Part shown: one piece after another, positions 1 through 7,407 of the stretch
How the letters are laid out: every line of letters starts with the position of its first letter
Numbering within the stretch: the stretch's first letter is position 1
NCBI GenBank assembly: GCA_937996595.1
Contig: CALKVC010000126.1
Span: 1 to 14,132, forward strand
Reading direction: 5' to 3'
Origin: an uncultured Chitinophagaceae bacterium
GTDB lineage: Bacteria; Bacteroidota; Bacteroidia; Chitinophagales; Chitinophagaceae
DNA length: 14,132 nucleotides
Translations under genes and position numbers: made by a program
The notes under the pieces: model-generated
Told to the model about the DNA's origin: nothing
The model's input: only the letters and a program-made list of their open reading frames with translations
The model's database searches: none

Positions 1-234
1 GGCACCGAGGGCTACAAAAAGGCCGAGGTGACGCTGGGCGGGGTGGACACCAAGGCCCTGTCGCAGCAAACCATGGAATGCAAGGCCCAGCCGGGGCTGT
101 ACTTCATTGGTGAGGTGGTGGACATCACGGGCTGGCTGGGCGGCTACAACTTCCAGTGGGCCTGGGCCAGCGCATATTCCTGCGCGCAGGCGTTGCCACT
201 GCCGCAGGCAGAGCCTGCTGGCGCTGCGCACTGA
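1..234 (+). CDS. C-terminal fragment of a YhiN/HI0933-type FAD-dependent oxidoreductase
   Basis: The frame is open from base 1 and ends at a TGA, so only the last 77 residues are present. The segment GLYFIGEVVDITGWLGGYNF followed by QWAWAS is the C-terminal FAD-contacting signature of the HI0933/YhiN (BaiN-like) flavoprotein family, whose full proteins are about 400 residues. The family binds FAD and probably NAD(P)H in the cytoplasm; its physiological substrate is mostly unknown. Codon use is rich in G and C at third positions and unlike the polysaccharide genes that follow, which points to a betaproteobacterial source and, I infer, to foreign DNA joined to this contig. The tail after QWAWAS (rich in Ala, Pro and Gln) is lineage-variable. 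The family call is confident; the taxonomic source is inference. Confidence 0.85.
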   Translation, partial: GTEGYKKAEVTLGGVDTKALSQQTMECKAQPGLYFIGEVVDITGWLGGYNFQWAWASAYSCAQALPLPQAEPAGAAH

Positions 235-575
235 CGAATACTCCACCACAACGCAGCGCCCCACACTGCGGTGAATACCAGCGCCCACACTGGACGCAGC
301 CATGTAGCAGAAAAAAGCAATAACGGACTGCCCAACCATAGCAGTGCTATTTTCCACGGTGAAAAGCGCTCGGCAATCAACCAATACAGCGCACGGTAAA
401 AAATAGCATGTCCTAGCACATACACTAGCACTTCCTGCCAACCGGCTACGGTTTGATACAAAGAGCGCGTTGCCAAGGCTATAAAAGCCATCCACCAAAA
501 CGGCGTGTCCAACGCCACGCGTAGCCATGCCTGCTGTGCGAATAGTCTATTAGCGCGCATCATTGCTTCAGCCAT
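144..575 (-). CDS. Small hypothetical multi-pass membrane protein (proteobacterial segment)
   Basis: This 143-residue minus-strand frame starts with ATG at 575. It is strongly hydrophobic and tryptophan-rich, with about four likely membrane segments near residues 25-42, 49-67, 75-93 and 95-111. The hydrophilic C-terminus (about residues 112-143) lies antisense to the end of the flavoprotein gene, giving a 91-base tail-to-tail overlap. I do not recognise a family. The hydrophobic pattern, with plausible loops between segments, argues for a real inner-membrane protein, but the overlapping part could be a spurious extension. The start codon lies within a few bases of the suspected chimeric join, so the true N-terminus could be longer in the source genome. 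Confidence 0.5.
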   Translation of the reverse strand: MAEAMMRANRLFAQQAWLRVALDTPFWWMAFIALATRSLYQTVAGWQEVLVYVLGHAIFYRALYWLIAERFSPWKIALLWLGSPLLLFSATWLRPVWALVFTAVWGAALWWSIRQCAAPAGSACGSGNACAQEYALAQAHWKL

Positions 576-600
576 GATCGAATAACTTGTCTCTCATGTT
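576..600. other. Suspected chimeric junction
   Basis: Left of here the sequence is GC-rich and encodes proteobacterial-looking proteins. Right of here the codon use is that of the rest of the window, and a family 2 glycosyltransferase begins in the middle of its fold, just before its N-T-G-x-G-G-G-F segment. An in-frame TGA at 575-577 closes the glycosyltransferase frame, so roughly 70 N-terminal residues are missing. The exact breakpoint cannot be fixed from one sequence. No adapter sequence is visible at the join. Confidence 0.7.
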
Positions 601-1417
601 TTTCATCACCCAGAAAAATACAGGATCAGGCGGCGGATTCAATACCGGCATATCATGGGCATTCAGGCATGGTTATTCATGGATATGGTGTATGGACGAT
701 GACGGTTATCCCAAAGAAGACGCACTGGAAAAACTGCTTGAACATGAAACAAGGGATCGCTCCCTGATGAATTGTGCCGTTTTGAACAAGGATGACAAAC
801 GATCATTTGTTTGGAAAACCGGTAACTTTAAAACGATTGATGAAGTGGATACCGCAGTTATTGAAGGCATCGGCCATCCGTTTAACGGAACCTTACTGCA
901 CCGGTCAATCATAGAAAAAGTTGGCGTTCCAAAAACAGATATGTTTTTATGGGGCGATGAAACAGAATATTATTACCGGATTGTTAAGCAACACAAATAC
1001 CCGGTTTATACCGTAGCATCCAGCATCCATTATCACCCCGCTGCGGCTTTCACGTTAAAAAAAGACTGGGACCACCGCACATCCTGGAAGATGTATTTTT
1101 ATATACGTAACCGCCTGCATGTACAGCAGGCGAAGTTCAGTAACAGGGCCGTTGCCATGGCTCATTACGGTTTCTTCCTTATTGCATTTGCCGCAGTAAT
1201 CATGGTATATCAGAAATCTGACAAAGCAAAAAAACTGGGTTTTATGCTTTGGCCGGTTGCGGATGCTATTACCAATGATTTTTCTGCAACACCACCGGCC
1301 ATATTGTACAGGTTAAATAAACAGCCGGGTACACGGGGCGGGGCTATGAGGAATGTTTGGCATACAATACTGGCACCATTCACGGTGCAGCGTAGCCGAA
1401 ATACGGCAAATGTGTAA
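587..1417 (+). CDS. Family 2 glycosyltransferase, N-terminally truncated
   Basis: This is a GT-A fold glycosyltransferase of the rhamnosyl-/galactofuranosyl-transferase-like type, which transfers a sugar from a nucleotide donor to a growing lipid-linked glycan at the inner membrane. Counting from the TTG at 587, residues 10-18 (K-N-T-G-S-G-G-G-F) and the DDD metal/donor site at 37-39 in WIWCMDDDGYP are typical. The acceptor-side WGDETEYYYR at 122-131 supplies the probable catalytic acid/base region. The usual N-terminal strand, V-T-[FY]-N-R and first Rossmann half (about 70 residues) are absent because the frame is closed by a stop at 575-577. The 587 start is therefore only formal; no true start exists here. 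The C-terminal third has a hydrophobic stretch (about 188-206) that may lie on the membrane. It converges with the minus-strand polymerase-like gene 29 bases downstream. Confidence 0.85.
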   Translation: MSLMFFITQKNTGSGGGFNTGISWAFRHGYSWIWCMDDDGYPKEDALEKLLEHETRDRSLMNCAVLNKDDKRSFVWKTGNFKTIDEVDTAVIEGIGHPFNGTLLHRSIIEKVGVPKTDMFLWGDETEYYYRIVKQHKYPVYTVASSIHYHPAAAFTLKKDWDHRTSWKMYFYIRNRLHVQQAKFSNRAVAMAHYGFFLIAFAAVIMVYQKSDKAKKLGFMLWPVADAITNDFSATPPAILYRLNKQPGTRGGAMRNVWHTILAPFTVQRSRNTANV

Positions 1418-1446
1418 TAAAATAATCAAGTTAGTAATAAACCCTC

Positions 1447-2787
1447 TCAAACCGCAATGGCCTGGACTTGTTCCGGGCCTTTTTTTACCTTTTTATTAAA
1501 TTCAAGTATGAAGAAAAGAGCGATGAGATAAAAAGGTATTCCGGGTATCTTATATCGTACCAGTGTTCCAAAATTAAGGGTAGTGGCGCCTACGAACAGT
1601 GCAAAAATCAGGGAGTAAAAAAAGCAATACATCACAATGGGGCTTTTTATGATAGGCCTGATAAAACGTACCGGCCCCGTTTTTAGCAGCACATACAATG
1701 TGAACAGCATCAACGCCAGGCTTTCCAGGGAAGACAACAGGGTGGACAACTTTTTTGATTCCCATAAATAAGGCCTGAACAAAGTGGCAACCACTGCAGC
1801 AGGGGCCATTCGTAACAGGCTTGATACACTGCCGTCGAATTCAACACCCAGCGAAAAATTCGAATCAACGAATTCTGCCTGGTTCTGGTAATTTATCTGG
1901 TAGTTTTTGATGCCCTTGGATAACCCTTCAGATGCATATTTACTCAATGCTTTCTGTATGCTGTTGGTGATTTCTACAAAACCAAGGATGCTGCCGGTAA
2001 AAAAACCTAATACCAGCAACGTTTTAATTGCCTTGTTCCTGATCAGGTTAACATTCTTTAAAAGCAGGAAAAGTATAAAGAAAGGAAGGTAAGCAACCAG
2101 TATATATACCTTTAATACGATCAGGAAATAAGAAAATAACAGGATAATGAAGATGTTTTTCAGCGGTGCACTTTTTTTATAAAATAAACTGTACAGCGAA
2201 TAAGTGATCCAGCCCATGGCACCGGTACAAATAGGATCTTTTAAAATTCCTGAACTCCAGAAAACAAATGTGGGCAGGTACAGGATGGCAAAGGCAAACT
2301 GTTTATGCATCTCCGGAAACTGCTCATAAAAAAAGCGATAGAGCCGCCAGGTGCCGGTAAATGAAATCATGGAAAACACCAGGTTGATGGCCATGAATTT
2401 TCCAAACGTAAAGAAACTGAATATGGTAACCATTTTAGTAACCATATAATTACTTTCTTCTTTGAAATAACCGCTGTTGTATATATCATTCAGCAACGAC
2501 TGGTCAAAATCCTTGCCGGATGAAGTGATCATGCTGAAGTTTGAAAAATCATTCAGGATCATTTTGGCGATATTGATGCCTTCAGGGTAATATAATCCTG
2601 TTGTGTCACCGGGCGACAGGTATATAACAAACATGGAGAAGAAAAAAGTACCACACACTTTCAGCCAGAATGACTGGCGGTGGTATTTTCTTAAGACCGG
2701 GTCGCTGTACTTTTTTCTGCGGAAATAGAATATGATATAGAAAATAATAACATAGATGAAGAAAAATATAAAATCAAGTAAGTTCAT
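1447..2787 (-). CDS. Multi-pass membrane protein, candidate Wzy-type polysaccharide polymerase
   Basis: This 446-residue, phenylalanine- and leucine-rich protein has about nine to eleven predicted membrane helices, the first at residues 4-22 and others near 43-57, 131-146, 211-243, 256-271, 355-368 and 385-429. A large soluble loop (about 272-325) sits between two helix bundles, as in Wzy/O-antigen polymerases. The short conserved-looking pieces WSSGILKDP (177-185), TLFRPYLWE (335-343) and NFGTLVRYKIPGIPF (405-419) match my memory of Bacteroidetes proteins annotated as hypothetical or polymerase-like in glycan clusters. I infer that it links repeat units in the periplasm. Wzy proteins diverge strongly in sequence, so this assignment is based on topology and context. 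It is transcribed opposite to its neighbours and shares a 127-base divergent intergenic region with the amidotransferase gene. Confidence 0.6.
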   Translation of the reverse strand: MNLLDFIFFFIYVIIFYIIFYFRRKKYSDPVLRKYHRQSFWLKVCGTFFFSMFVIYLSPGDTTGLYYPEGINIAKMILNDFSNFSMITSSGKDFDQSLLNDIYNSGYFKEESNYMVTKMVTIFSFFTFGKFMAINLVFSMISFTGTWRLYRFFYEQFPEMHKQFAFAILYLPTFVFWSSGILKDPICTGAMGWITYSLYSLFYKKSAPLKNIFIILLFSYFLIVLKVYILVAYLPFFILFLLLKNVNLIRNKAIKTLLVLGFFTGSILGFVEITNSIQKALSKYASEGLSKGIKNYQINYQNQAEFVDSNFSLGVEFDGSVSSLLRMAPAAVVATLFRPYLWESKKLSTLLSSLESLALMLFTLYVLLKTGPVRFIRPIIKSPIVMYCFFYSLIFALFVGATTLNFGTLVRYKIPGIPFYLIALFFILEFNKKVKKGPEQVQAIAV

Positions 2788-2842
2788 CCGGGGTTATTGT
2801 GAAAGTTGGCTTCTGTAAAAATAGAATTAATCAGGGTAGTGA

Positions 2843-2850
2843 CAAATTTA
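2843..2850 (-). promoter_or_regulatory. Possible -7 box for the minus-strand membrane protein
   Basis: Read on the minus strand, this is TAAATTTG, a perfect match to the Bacteroidetes -7 consensus TAnnTTTG, 55 bases before the start codon at 2787. No clear TTTG -33 element sits at the standard 19-20 base spacing, so the call is moderate to weak. Confidence 0.35.
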
Positions 2851-2863
2851 TCTCAAAATACGG

Positions 2864-2893
2864 TTTGACATTCAATAATATACAGTTATTTTG
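2864..2893 (+). promoter_or_regulatory. Probable Bacteroidetes-type promoter for the asnB-like operon
   Basis: TTTG at 2864-2867 is followed after 18 bases by TTATTTTG (2886-2893), which matches TAnnTTTG at all conserved positions except the second. The start codon lies 21 bases downstream, at 2915. It is the best promoter-like pair in the divergent intergenic region and would drive the seven-gene plus-strand operon. Confidence 0.5.
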
Positions 2894-2914
2894 TCAAGAT
2901 AAAGCATAATAAAA

Positions 2915-4756
2915 ATGTGTGGAATTGCCGGGTCGGTCAATCACCCCCTGCCCTATAAAAATATTGATGCGGTCATGCTGCACCGGGGGCCCGACGGGCA
3001 ACAGGGTTTTTCCGGCGGTAATATAGACCTGTATCATCTTCGTTTATCCATAGTAGATATTGATGGCGGGGCGCAGCCTATGCACTTCGGCAACAGATAT
3101 ACCATCATCTTCAACGGCGAGATATATAACCACCGGGAACTCAGGGAAAGGTTCGGGCTTGCATGCAGCACGAATTCGGATTGCGAAACCCTGCTGCTCC
3201 TGTTCAGTAAAACCGGTGCCGCCATGCTGCAGCACCTGGAAGGGATGTTTGTGTTTGTTATCTATGATAAACAGGAAAACAGCCTGTTCATCGCCCGCGA
3301 CAGGGCCGGGAAAAAACCTTTGTATCTTTTCAACAACGGGAAAGAAATTGTTTTTGCCAGTGAGTTAAACTGCCTTAAAAACCTGCTTCCGCTTGAAATG
3401 GACAGGAACCTTTTTTTTCATTATACCAGGATGGGCGCTTTTTACCGCACGTTTACTCCGTATAAGCATGTTACAGAACTGGCCGCAGGAACCTACCTGG
3501 AAATTGATTGCCAAAGCCTGAAGTGCCGCGAAACAAGATATTGGGATATTCATGACTATTACACGAACAGGCAAACAGACAGTTTTGAAGAAAGCCTGCA
3601 TAAAGTGGATGAATTATTGAAGCAGGCCGTTAAACGCAGGATTGAATCGAGCGACCTGGAAGTTGGCTGTTTCCTCAGCGGAGGCATCGACAGCGGACTG
3701 GTTACAGCCATGGCAAGCAATTATAATTCAAAACTGCGCACATTTACTGTTTCATTCAAAGGTGAATATGATGAGGCGCCACTGGCAAAACTGGTAGCTG
3801 AAAAATACAATACCCGTCACACCGAAATAAGCATATCATTCGATAACCTGGCACATGATGTGGAACAAATACTGTCTAATTACGGAGAACCGTTTTACGA
3901 CAGTTCTGCCATACCTTCTTACTATGTAAGCAGGGAAGCCAAGAAACACCTTACTGTAATCCTTAACGGCGATGGTGCCGACGAACTGTTTGCCGGATAC
4001 CGCCGCTATGTGCCTTTTGCCAGGTACGATTTCTTTAAAAAAAACCTGCTGGTAAGGCATACAGCCGGTTTGTTGAAAACAGTATTACCCCTTCCGCACA
4101 ACAAGAAATCGGCGTACAATTACCTGTACCGTCTTTCTTCACTGGCATCAAGATCCAGCCTGGATATTTACCTGTCGGCAGGTGTTGATATCATGGAAGA
4201 TTTTGAACAGCATATCATTGATCCCGGTTTCAACTACCTGCAGCCGGTTGCGGAAGATTTCGATAAAGTGGCATCATCCGGGCTCAGTGGCCTTCAAAAG
4301 ATCATGAACATGGATTTTGATACCAACCTGTTCAGCGACCTGCTGGTGAAAATGGATATTGCCACCATGGCCAATTCGCTGGAAGGCAGGAGTCCATTTC
4401 TAAGCAGGGACTTGCTGGAATATGCCCCGGGAATAGACGACAGCTTTAAAGTGAAAGGCAGAACAACCAAATACCTGTTACGCGTACTCGCAAAAAAATA
4501 CCTCCCACCTGCATTGCCGGGACAGCCAAAAAGGGGTTTTGAAGTACCACTTAAGCATTGGATAGACCATGAGCTGAAAGAAGTAGTTCATTCGTATATA
4601 ACCCATCCAAATGCATTGAACAGGGAATTGATTGATCAGCGGTTTGTACAATCGCTCCTTGGAAATAGAGTGAAAATTCCTGCGGAAAAAAGGGCAAAGA
4701 TCCTTTGGATGCTGTTTGCAATGGAAGTGTGGTACCAAAGAGTTTACCTTAAATAA
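2915..4756 (+). CDS. asnB: Asparagine synthase (glutamine-hydrolysing)-type amidotransferase
   Basis: This 613-residue protein has both AsnB domains. The N-terminal class II glutaminase begins MCGIAG, so Cys2 becomes the nucleophile after Met removal; it continues with HRGPDG (23-28) and FNGEIYNHREL (66-76). The C-terminal synthetase carries the ATP pyrophosphatase loop SGGIDS (255-260) and the NGDGADELFAGYRRY segment (351-365). Ammonia released from glutamine would be used to amidate an AMP-activated carboxylate. In housekeeping form the substrate is aspartate. In glycan clusters like this one, homologues are often thought to amidate a uronic acid or another sugar carboxylate, and I cannot distinguish the two from sequence. 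It is the first gene of the plus-strand operon and ends two bases before the next start. Confidence 0.9.
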   Translation: MCGIAGSVNHPLPYKNIDAVMLHRGPDGQQGFSGGNIDLYHLRLSIVDIDGGAQPMHFGNRYTIIFNGEIYNHRELRERFGLACSTNSDCETLLLLFSKTGAAMLQHLEGMFVFVIYDKQENSLFIARDRAGKKPLYLFNNGKEIVFASELNCLKNLLPLEMDRNLFFHYTRMGAFYRTFTPYKHVTELAAGTYLEIDCQSLKCRETRYWDIHDYYTNRQTDSFEESLHKVDELLKQAVKRRIESSDLEVGCFLSGGIDSGLVTAMASNYNSKLRTFTVSFKGEYDEAPLAKLVAEKYNTRHTEISISFDNLAHDVEQILSNYGEPFYDSSAIPSYYVSREAKKHLTVILNGDGADELFAGYRRYVPFARYDFFKKNLLVRHTAGLLKTVLPLPHNKKSAYNYLYRLSSLASRSSLDIYLSAGVDIMEDFEQHIIDPGFNYLQPVAEDFDKVASSGLSGLQKIMNMDFDTNLFSDLLVKMDIATMANSLEGRSPFLSRDLLEYAPGIDDSFKVKGRTTKYLLRVLAKKYLPPALPGQPKRGFEVPLKHWIDHELKEVVHSYITHPNALNRELIDQRFVQSLLGNRVKIPAEKRAKILWMLFAMEVWYQRVYLK

Positions 4757-4758
4757 TT

Positions 4759-5886
4759 ATGAACAAGCTGCATATCGCCATCATAGAGAACAATATCATT
4801 GCAACCAATACGATCAGGGAAAAACTGTGCCGGGCGCTCATGGAGCACGGATACGGCGTAACCATACTTACAACCGGCAGCGAAGCCGGCATGGAACAGG
4901 CAAGGAAAAAAGGGTTCGGTGTGATTGATGTGAAAGGAAGTACGCAGAACCCGTTGGATATTTTCAGGTACATGCGTAACCTGTCGGGTGCATTGAAGGC
5001 CACCGGCGCTTCGGTTTGCCTTACATTCACCATCAGGCCGGCCATTTGGGGCAATATCGTTACCCGGCGGCTGCATATACCTACCATCACCAACATAACC
5101 GGTATAGGCCCGCTGTTTGAGCGGAATAATATGGCTTACCGGGCAGCCCGCACATTATATAAATTTGTATTGAAAGGCACAGCCAGGATATTTTTCCAGA
5201 ACAATGATGATATGGGCATTTTCGTGCAGAAAGGTTTTGTGAAAGCCGGAAGGGCGCATCGGATACCTGGTTCGGGTATCGATTACCGTTATTACAGCCC
5301 TTTACCGGCACGTACACCCGACGGCAGGATTATTTTCCTTTTCATCAGCCGGCTGGTGAAAGATAAAGGCATAGTGGAATATGTGGAAGCAGCAAGCATG
5401 CTGAAAAAGGAATTGCCCAACGCAGAATTCAGGGTGCTGGGGCCCGTTTGGAGGCAAAACCTGAAAGACAACACCGTTACTGATGATGAATTACGGAAAT
5501 GGATAAACGAAAAAATTGTGGTTTATTCCGGCGAAACGGATGATGTGCGACCGCATATTGCCGCTGCTGACTGCATCGTACTCCCGTCTTACCGGGAAGG
5601 CACAAGCAATGTATTGCTGGAAGCTTCTTCTATGGAAAGGCCCTGTATCACCTGTGATACAACCGGGTGCAGGGAAATTGTGGAAGACGGTGTAACAGGG
5701 TACTTATGCAAGGTGCAGGATGCCGGCAGCCTGGCTGCTGCCATGAAAAGGATGGCAGGGCTGCAACCGGAAAGAAGGCTGGCGATGGGTGTACAGGGAA
5801 GGCAGAAAGTGGTCAGGGAATTCGATAAGCAATTGGTGATTGATGCATACCTTGATGCAATTGAAAAAATAAATGCTGAAAAATGA
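4759..5886 (+). CDS. Family 4 glycosyltransferase (PglA/CapM-like)
   Basis: This 375-residue GT-B retaining glycosyltransferase would act at the cytoplasmic face of the inner membrane on an undecaprenyl-linked acceptor. The N-terminal domain ends around GSGIDYRYYSP (171-181). The donor domain begins at about residue 190 with FISRLVKDKG, in which R198 and K203 are the expected diphosphate contacts. The E-x7-E motif spans E280-E288 in YREGTSNVLLE, followed by the usual C-x-E-I-V-x-D-G-x-T-G-Y-L nucleotide-sugar end. Overall style is closest to PglA-like enzymes that add HexNAc to a bacillosamine-type sugar, which fits the PglD-, LegC- and PglC-like genes nearby, but donor and acceptor are inference. 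It starts two bases after the amidotransferase stop and overlaps the next gene by four bases (ATGA). Confidence 0.88.
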   Translation: MNKLHIAIIENNIIATNTIREKLCRALMEHGYGVTILTTGSEAGMEQARKKGFGVIDVKGSTQNPLDIFRYMRNLSGALKATGASVCLTFTIRPAIWGNIVTRRLHIPTITNITGIGPLFERNNMAYRAARTLYKFVLKGTARIFFQNNDDMGIFVQKGFVKAGRAHRIPGSGIDYRYYSPLPARTPDGRIIFLFISRLVKDKGIVEYVEAASMLKKELPNAEFRVLGPVWRQNLKDNTVTDDELRKWINEKIVVYSGETDDVRPHIAAADCIVLPSYREGTSNVLLEASSMERPCITCDTTGCREIVEDGVTGYLCKVQDAGSLAAAMKRMAGLQPERRLAMGVQGRQKVVREFDKQLVIDAYLDAIEKINAEK

Positions 5887-6788
5887 GTTACAGTACACTT
5901 TCAATTGACTGGGAAGATTTCGGGCAACTGCTGGGTAAATACCATTTCAATAAGGTTACCGAACCGGTAAACGGAGCTATTGAAAGGCAGACCAACATCA
6001 TGCTCGATATGCTGGATGAATCTGGCAGCAAAGCCACTTTTTTCATCCTGGGCATATTGGCAAAATACCGCCCCGCCCTGGTAAAGCAAATTGCCGCAAG
6101 GGGACACGAGATTGCCATTCACGGGCAGAATCACGTAGCCATGTTCAACCTGTCAAGGGATGAAGCTAAAAAAGACCTGCAGGAATGTATAGATATTGTT
6201 ACCGGTATAACCGGTGAAAAAATACACGGATACCGGGCGCCTTTTTTTTCCATTAATGCCTCAAACCTGTGGCTGCTGGAAATACTGGCAGAATTGGATC
6301 TTACTTACGATAGCAGCATATTTCCCATAAAAATGCCCCGCTATGGTATAGAAGGTTTTAATGGAAACGACAGCCTTTACCTGCTGCCCAACGGGTTGCA
6401 ACTGGTTGAACTTCCTTTAACCGTTGCCAGCTATGCCGGAAAAAAATGGCCGGTGTCCGGTGGGGGATATATCAGGCTCATGCCTGCTTACTTTGTAAAA
6501 AAGGTTTTCAGCGACCTTGAAAAAAAGAATCAAAACAGTATGATATATATGCATCCCTATGAATTTGATACGGAACACCTGGATGTAACTGCTAATTTTC
6601 CGCCCGGCGCTCCCTATTCCAAATTACAGGTTCTTGCCCTAAATTTGCGCTGGAACGTATTCAGGAACTCAATTCGTGGTAAAATTAAAAAGCTGTTGAA
6701 CCAGCACCAGTTTATCACTTGTTTGCAAAAAGCAACTTATGTCAAAGAAAAAGGAAACAGTACAGAATTATTGGGACGCCAGAAGTGA
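5883..6788 (+). CDS. Polysaccharide deacetylase (NodB/CE4-like)
   Basis: This 301-residue NodB-homology protein has a divergent CE4 layout. The metal/base motif near the N-terminus is SIDWEDF (residues 7-13; D9, E11, D12). The metal histidines are H80 and H84 in IHGQNH, preceded by GHE at 74-76, and the third motif is YRAPFFS (117-123). A late MHPYEFD segment completes the site. No signal peptide is visible, so it probably acts in the cytoplasm or on a membrane-linked intermediate rather than on exported polymer. Predicted role: removal of an N-acetyl group from a HexNAc residue, leaving a free amine. Its ATGA start overlaps the glycosyltransferase stop, and its last 50 bases overlap the methyltransferase start, indicating tight translational coupling. 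Confidence 0.85.
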   Translation: MSYSTLSIDWEDFGQLLGKYHFNKVTEPVNGAIERQTNIMLDMLDESGSKATFFILGILAKYRPALVKQIAARGHEIAIHGQNHVAMFNLSRDEAKKDLQECIDIVTGITGEKIHGYRAPFFSINASNLWLLEILAELDLTYDSSIFPIKMPRYGIEGFNGNDSLYLLPNGLQLVELPLTVASYAGKKWPVSGGGYIRLMPAYFVKKVFSDLEKKNQNSMIYMHPYEFDTEHLDVTANFPPGAPYSKLQVLALNLRWNVFRNSIRGKIKKLLNQHQFITCLQKATYVKEKGNSTELLGRQK

Positions 6789-7374
6789 ACTCTTCGGTAA
6801 CTATTATAAAAAACCTTCCGCTTTCGACCGGGTATTCAGAAAGGGCGTTTACGAACGCCAGGCCATAGCTGTTAAGGCCTGTAAGGAAATACCCAATGCC
6901 ACCGTGCTGGATGTGGGCTCAGGTCCCGGAGTTAACAGCGTATCCCTGATAAAAAATGCCGGCGCATCACATATTTTTGGAGTTGATTTTGCACAACAGA
7001 TGATCGACTATGCCAACCAGACCGTGAAAGACGAAGGCGTTGCAGATAAATGCACATTCGTTTTGGGTGATGTGCTTACCTACGATTTCGGGGAAAGGAA
7101 ATTCGATTATTCATATGCTTTGGGTGTATTTGACTATGTGGAAGATGCGCAGGCATTGCTGAACAGGATGAGCAGGCTATCCGGAAAATCTTTTATGGCT
7201 TCCTGGCCCGAAAACGGTGTTCGCATGGCTTTGCGCAGGTACAGGTACACCTGTCCGCTATTCCATTATACAGTGCAGCAGATTAAAGACCTGCATAAAA
7301 ATGCCGGTATTCCGGAAAACAGGCTGGAAATTATCAGGATTGGTGGCGGTTGGGCTACCATTGCACGTAAATAA
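6739..7374 (+). CDS. Class I SAM-dependent methyltransferase
   Basis: This 211-residue Rossmann-fold methyltransferase has motif I VLDVGSGPG at 56-64, an acidic ribose-binding residue in GVDFA (D83), and LGDV (109-112) as the adenine-side motif. Its YWDARSELFG start resembles small-molecule and sugar methyltransferases. The substrate is not evident; in this operon an O- or N-methylation of a sugar is most likely. The ATG at 6739 lies inside the deacetylase gene, giving an unusually long 50-base overlap. The N-terminal VQNYWDAR segment is typical of the family, so I kept this start. The next gene begins 33 bases after its stop. Confidence 0.85.
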   Translation: MSKKKETVQNYWDARSELFGNYYKKPSAFDRVFRKGVYERQAIAVKACKEIPNATVLDVGSGPGVNSVSLIKNAGASHIFGVDFAQQMIDYANQTVKDEGVADKCTFVLGDVLTYDFGERKFDYSYALGVFDYVEDAQALLNRMSRLSGKSFMASWPENGVRMALRRYRYTCPLFHYTVQQIKDLHKNAGIPENRLEIIRIGGGWATIARK

Positions 7375-7407
7375 CTACCTTGCCGAATCATAATTAAAAG
7401 AAAGTAG

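Noticed and set aside
1..575. Genuine horizontal transfer from a proteobacterium into the Bacteroidetes genome
   Set aside because: No mobile element, tRNA or repeat marks the boundary, the neighbouring glycosyltransferase is beheaded at the break, and the other contig end carries adapter; a misjoin is simpler.
3034..3601. Several 60-100 residue frames on both strands inside the amidotransferase gene
   Set aside because: They are shadows of a strongly conserved coding frame and have no promoter, conserved motif or plausible composition of their own.
2915..6788. Exosortase (XrtA/PEP-CTERM)-type exopolysaccharide locus, because amidotransferase, GT4 and deacetylase genes co-occur there
   Set aside because: No exosortase, PEP-CTERM protein or polysaccharide chain-length genes are present, and the deacetylase lacks the C-terminal features I associate with that set.
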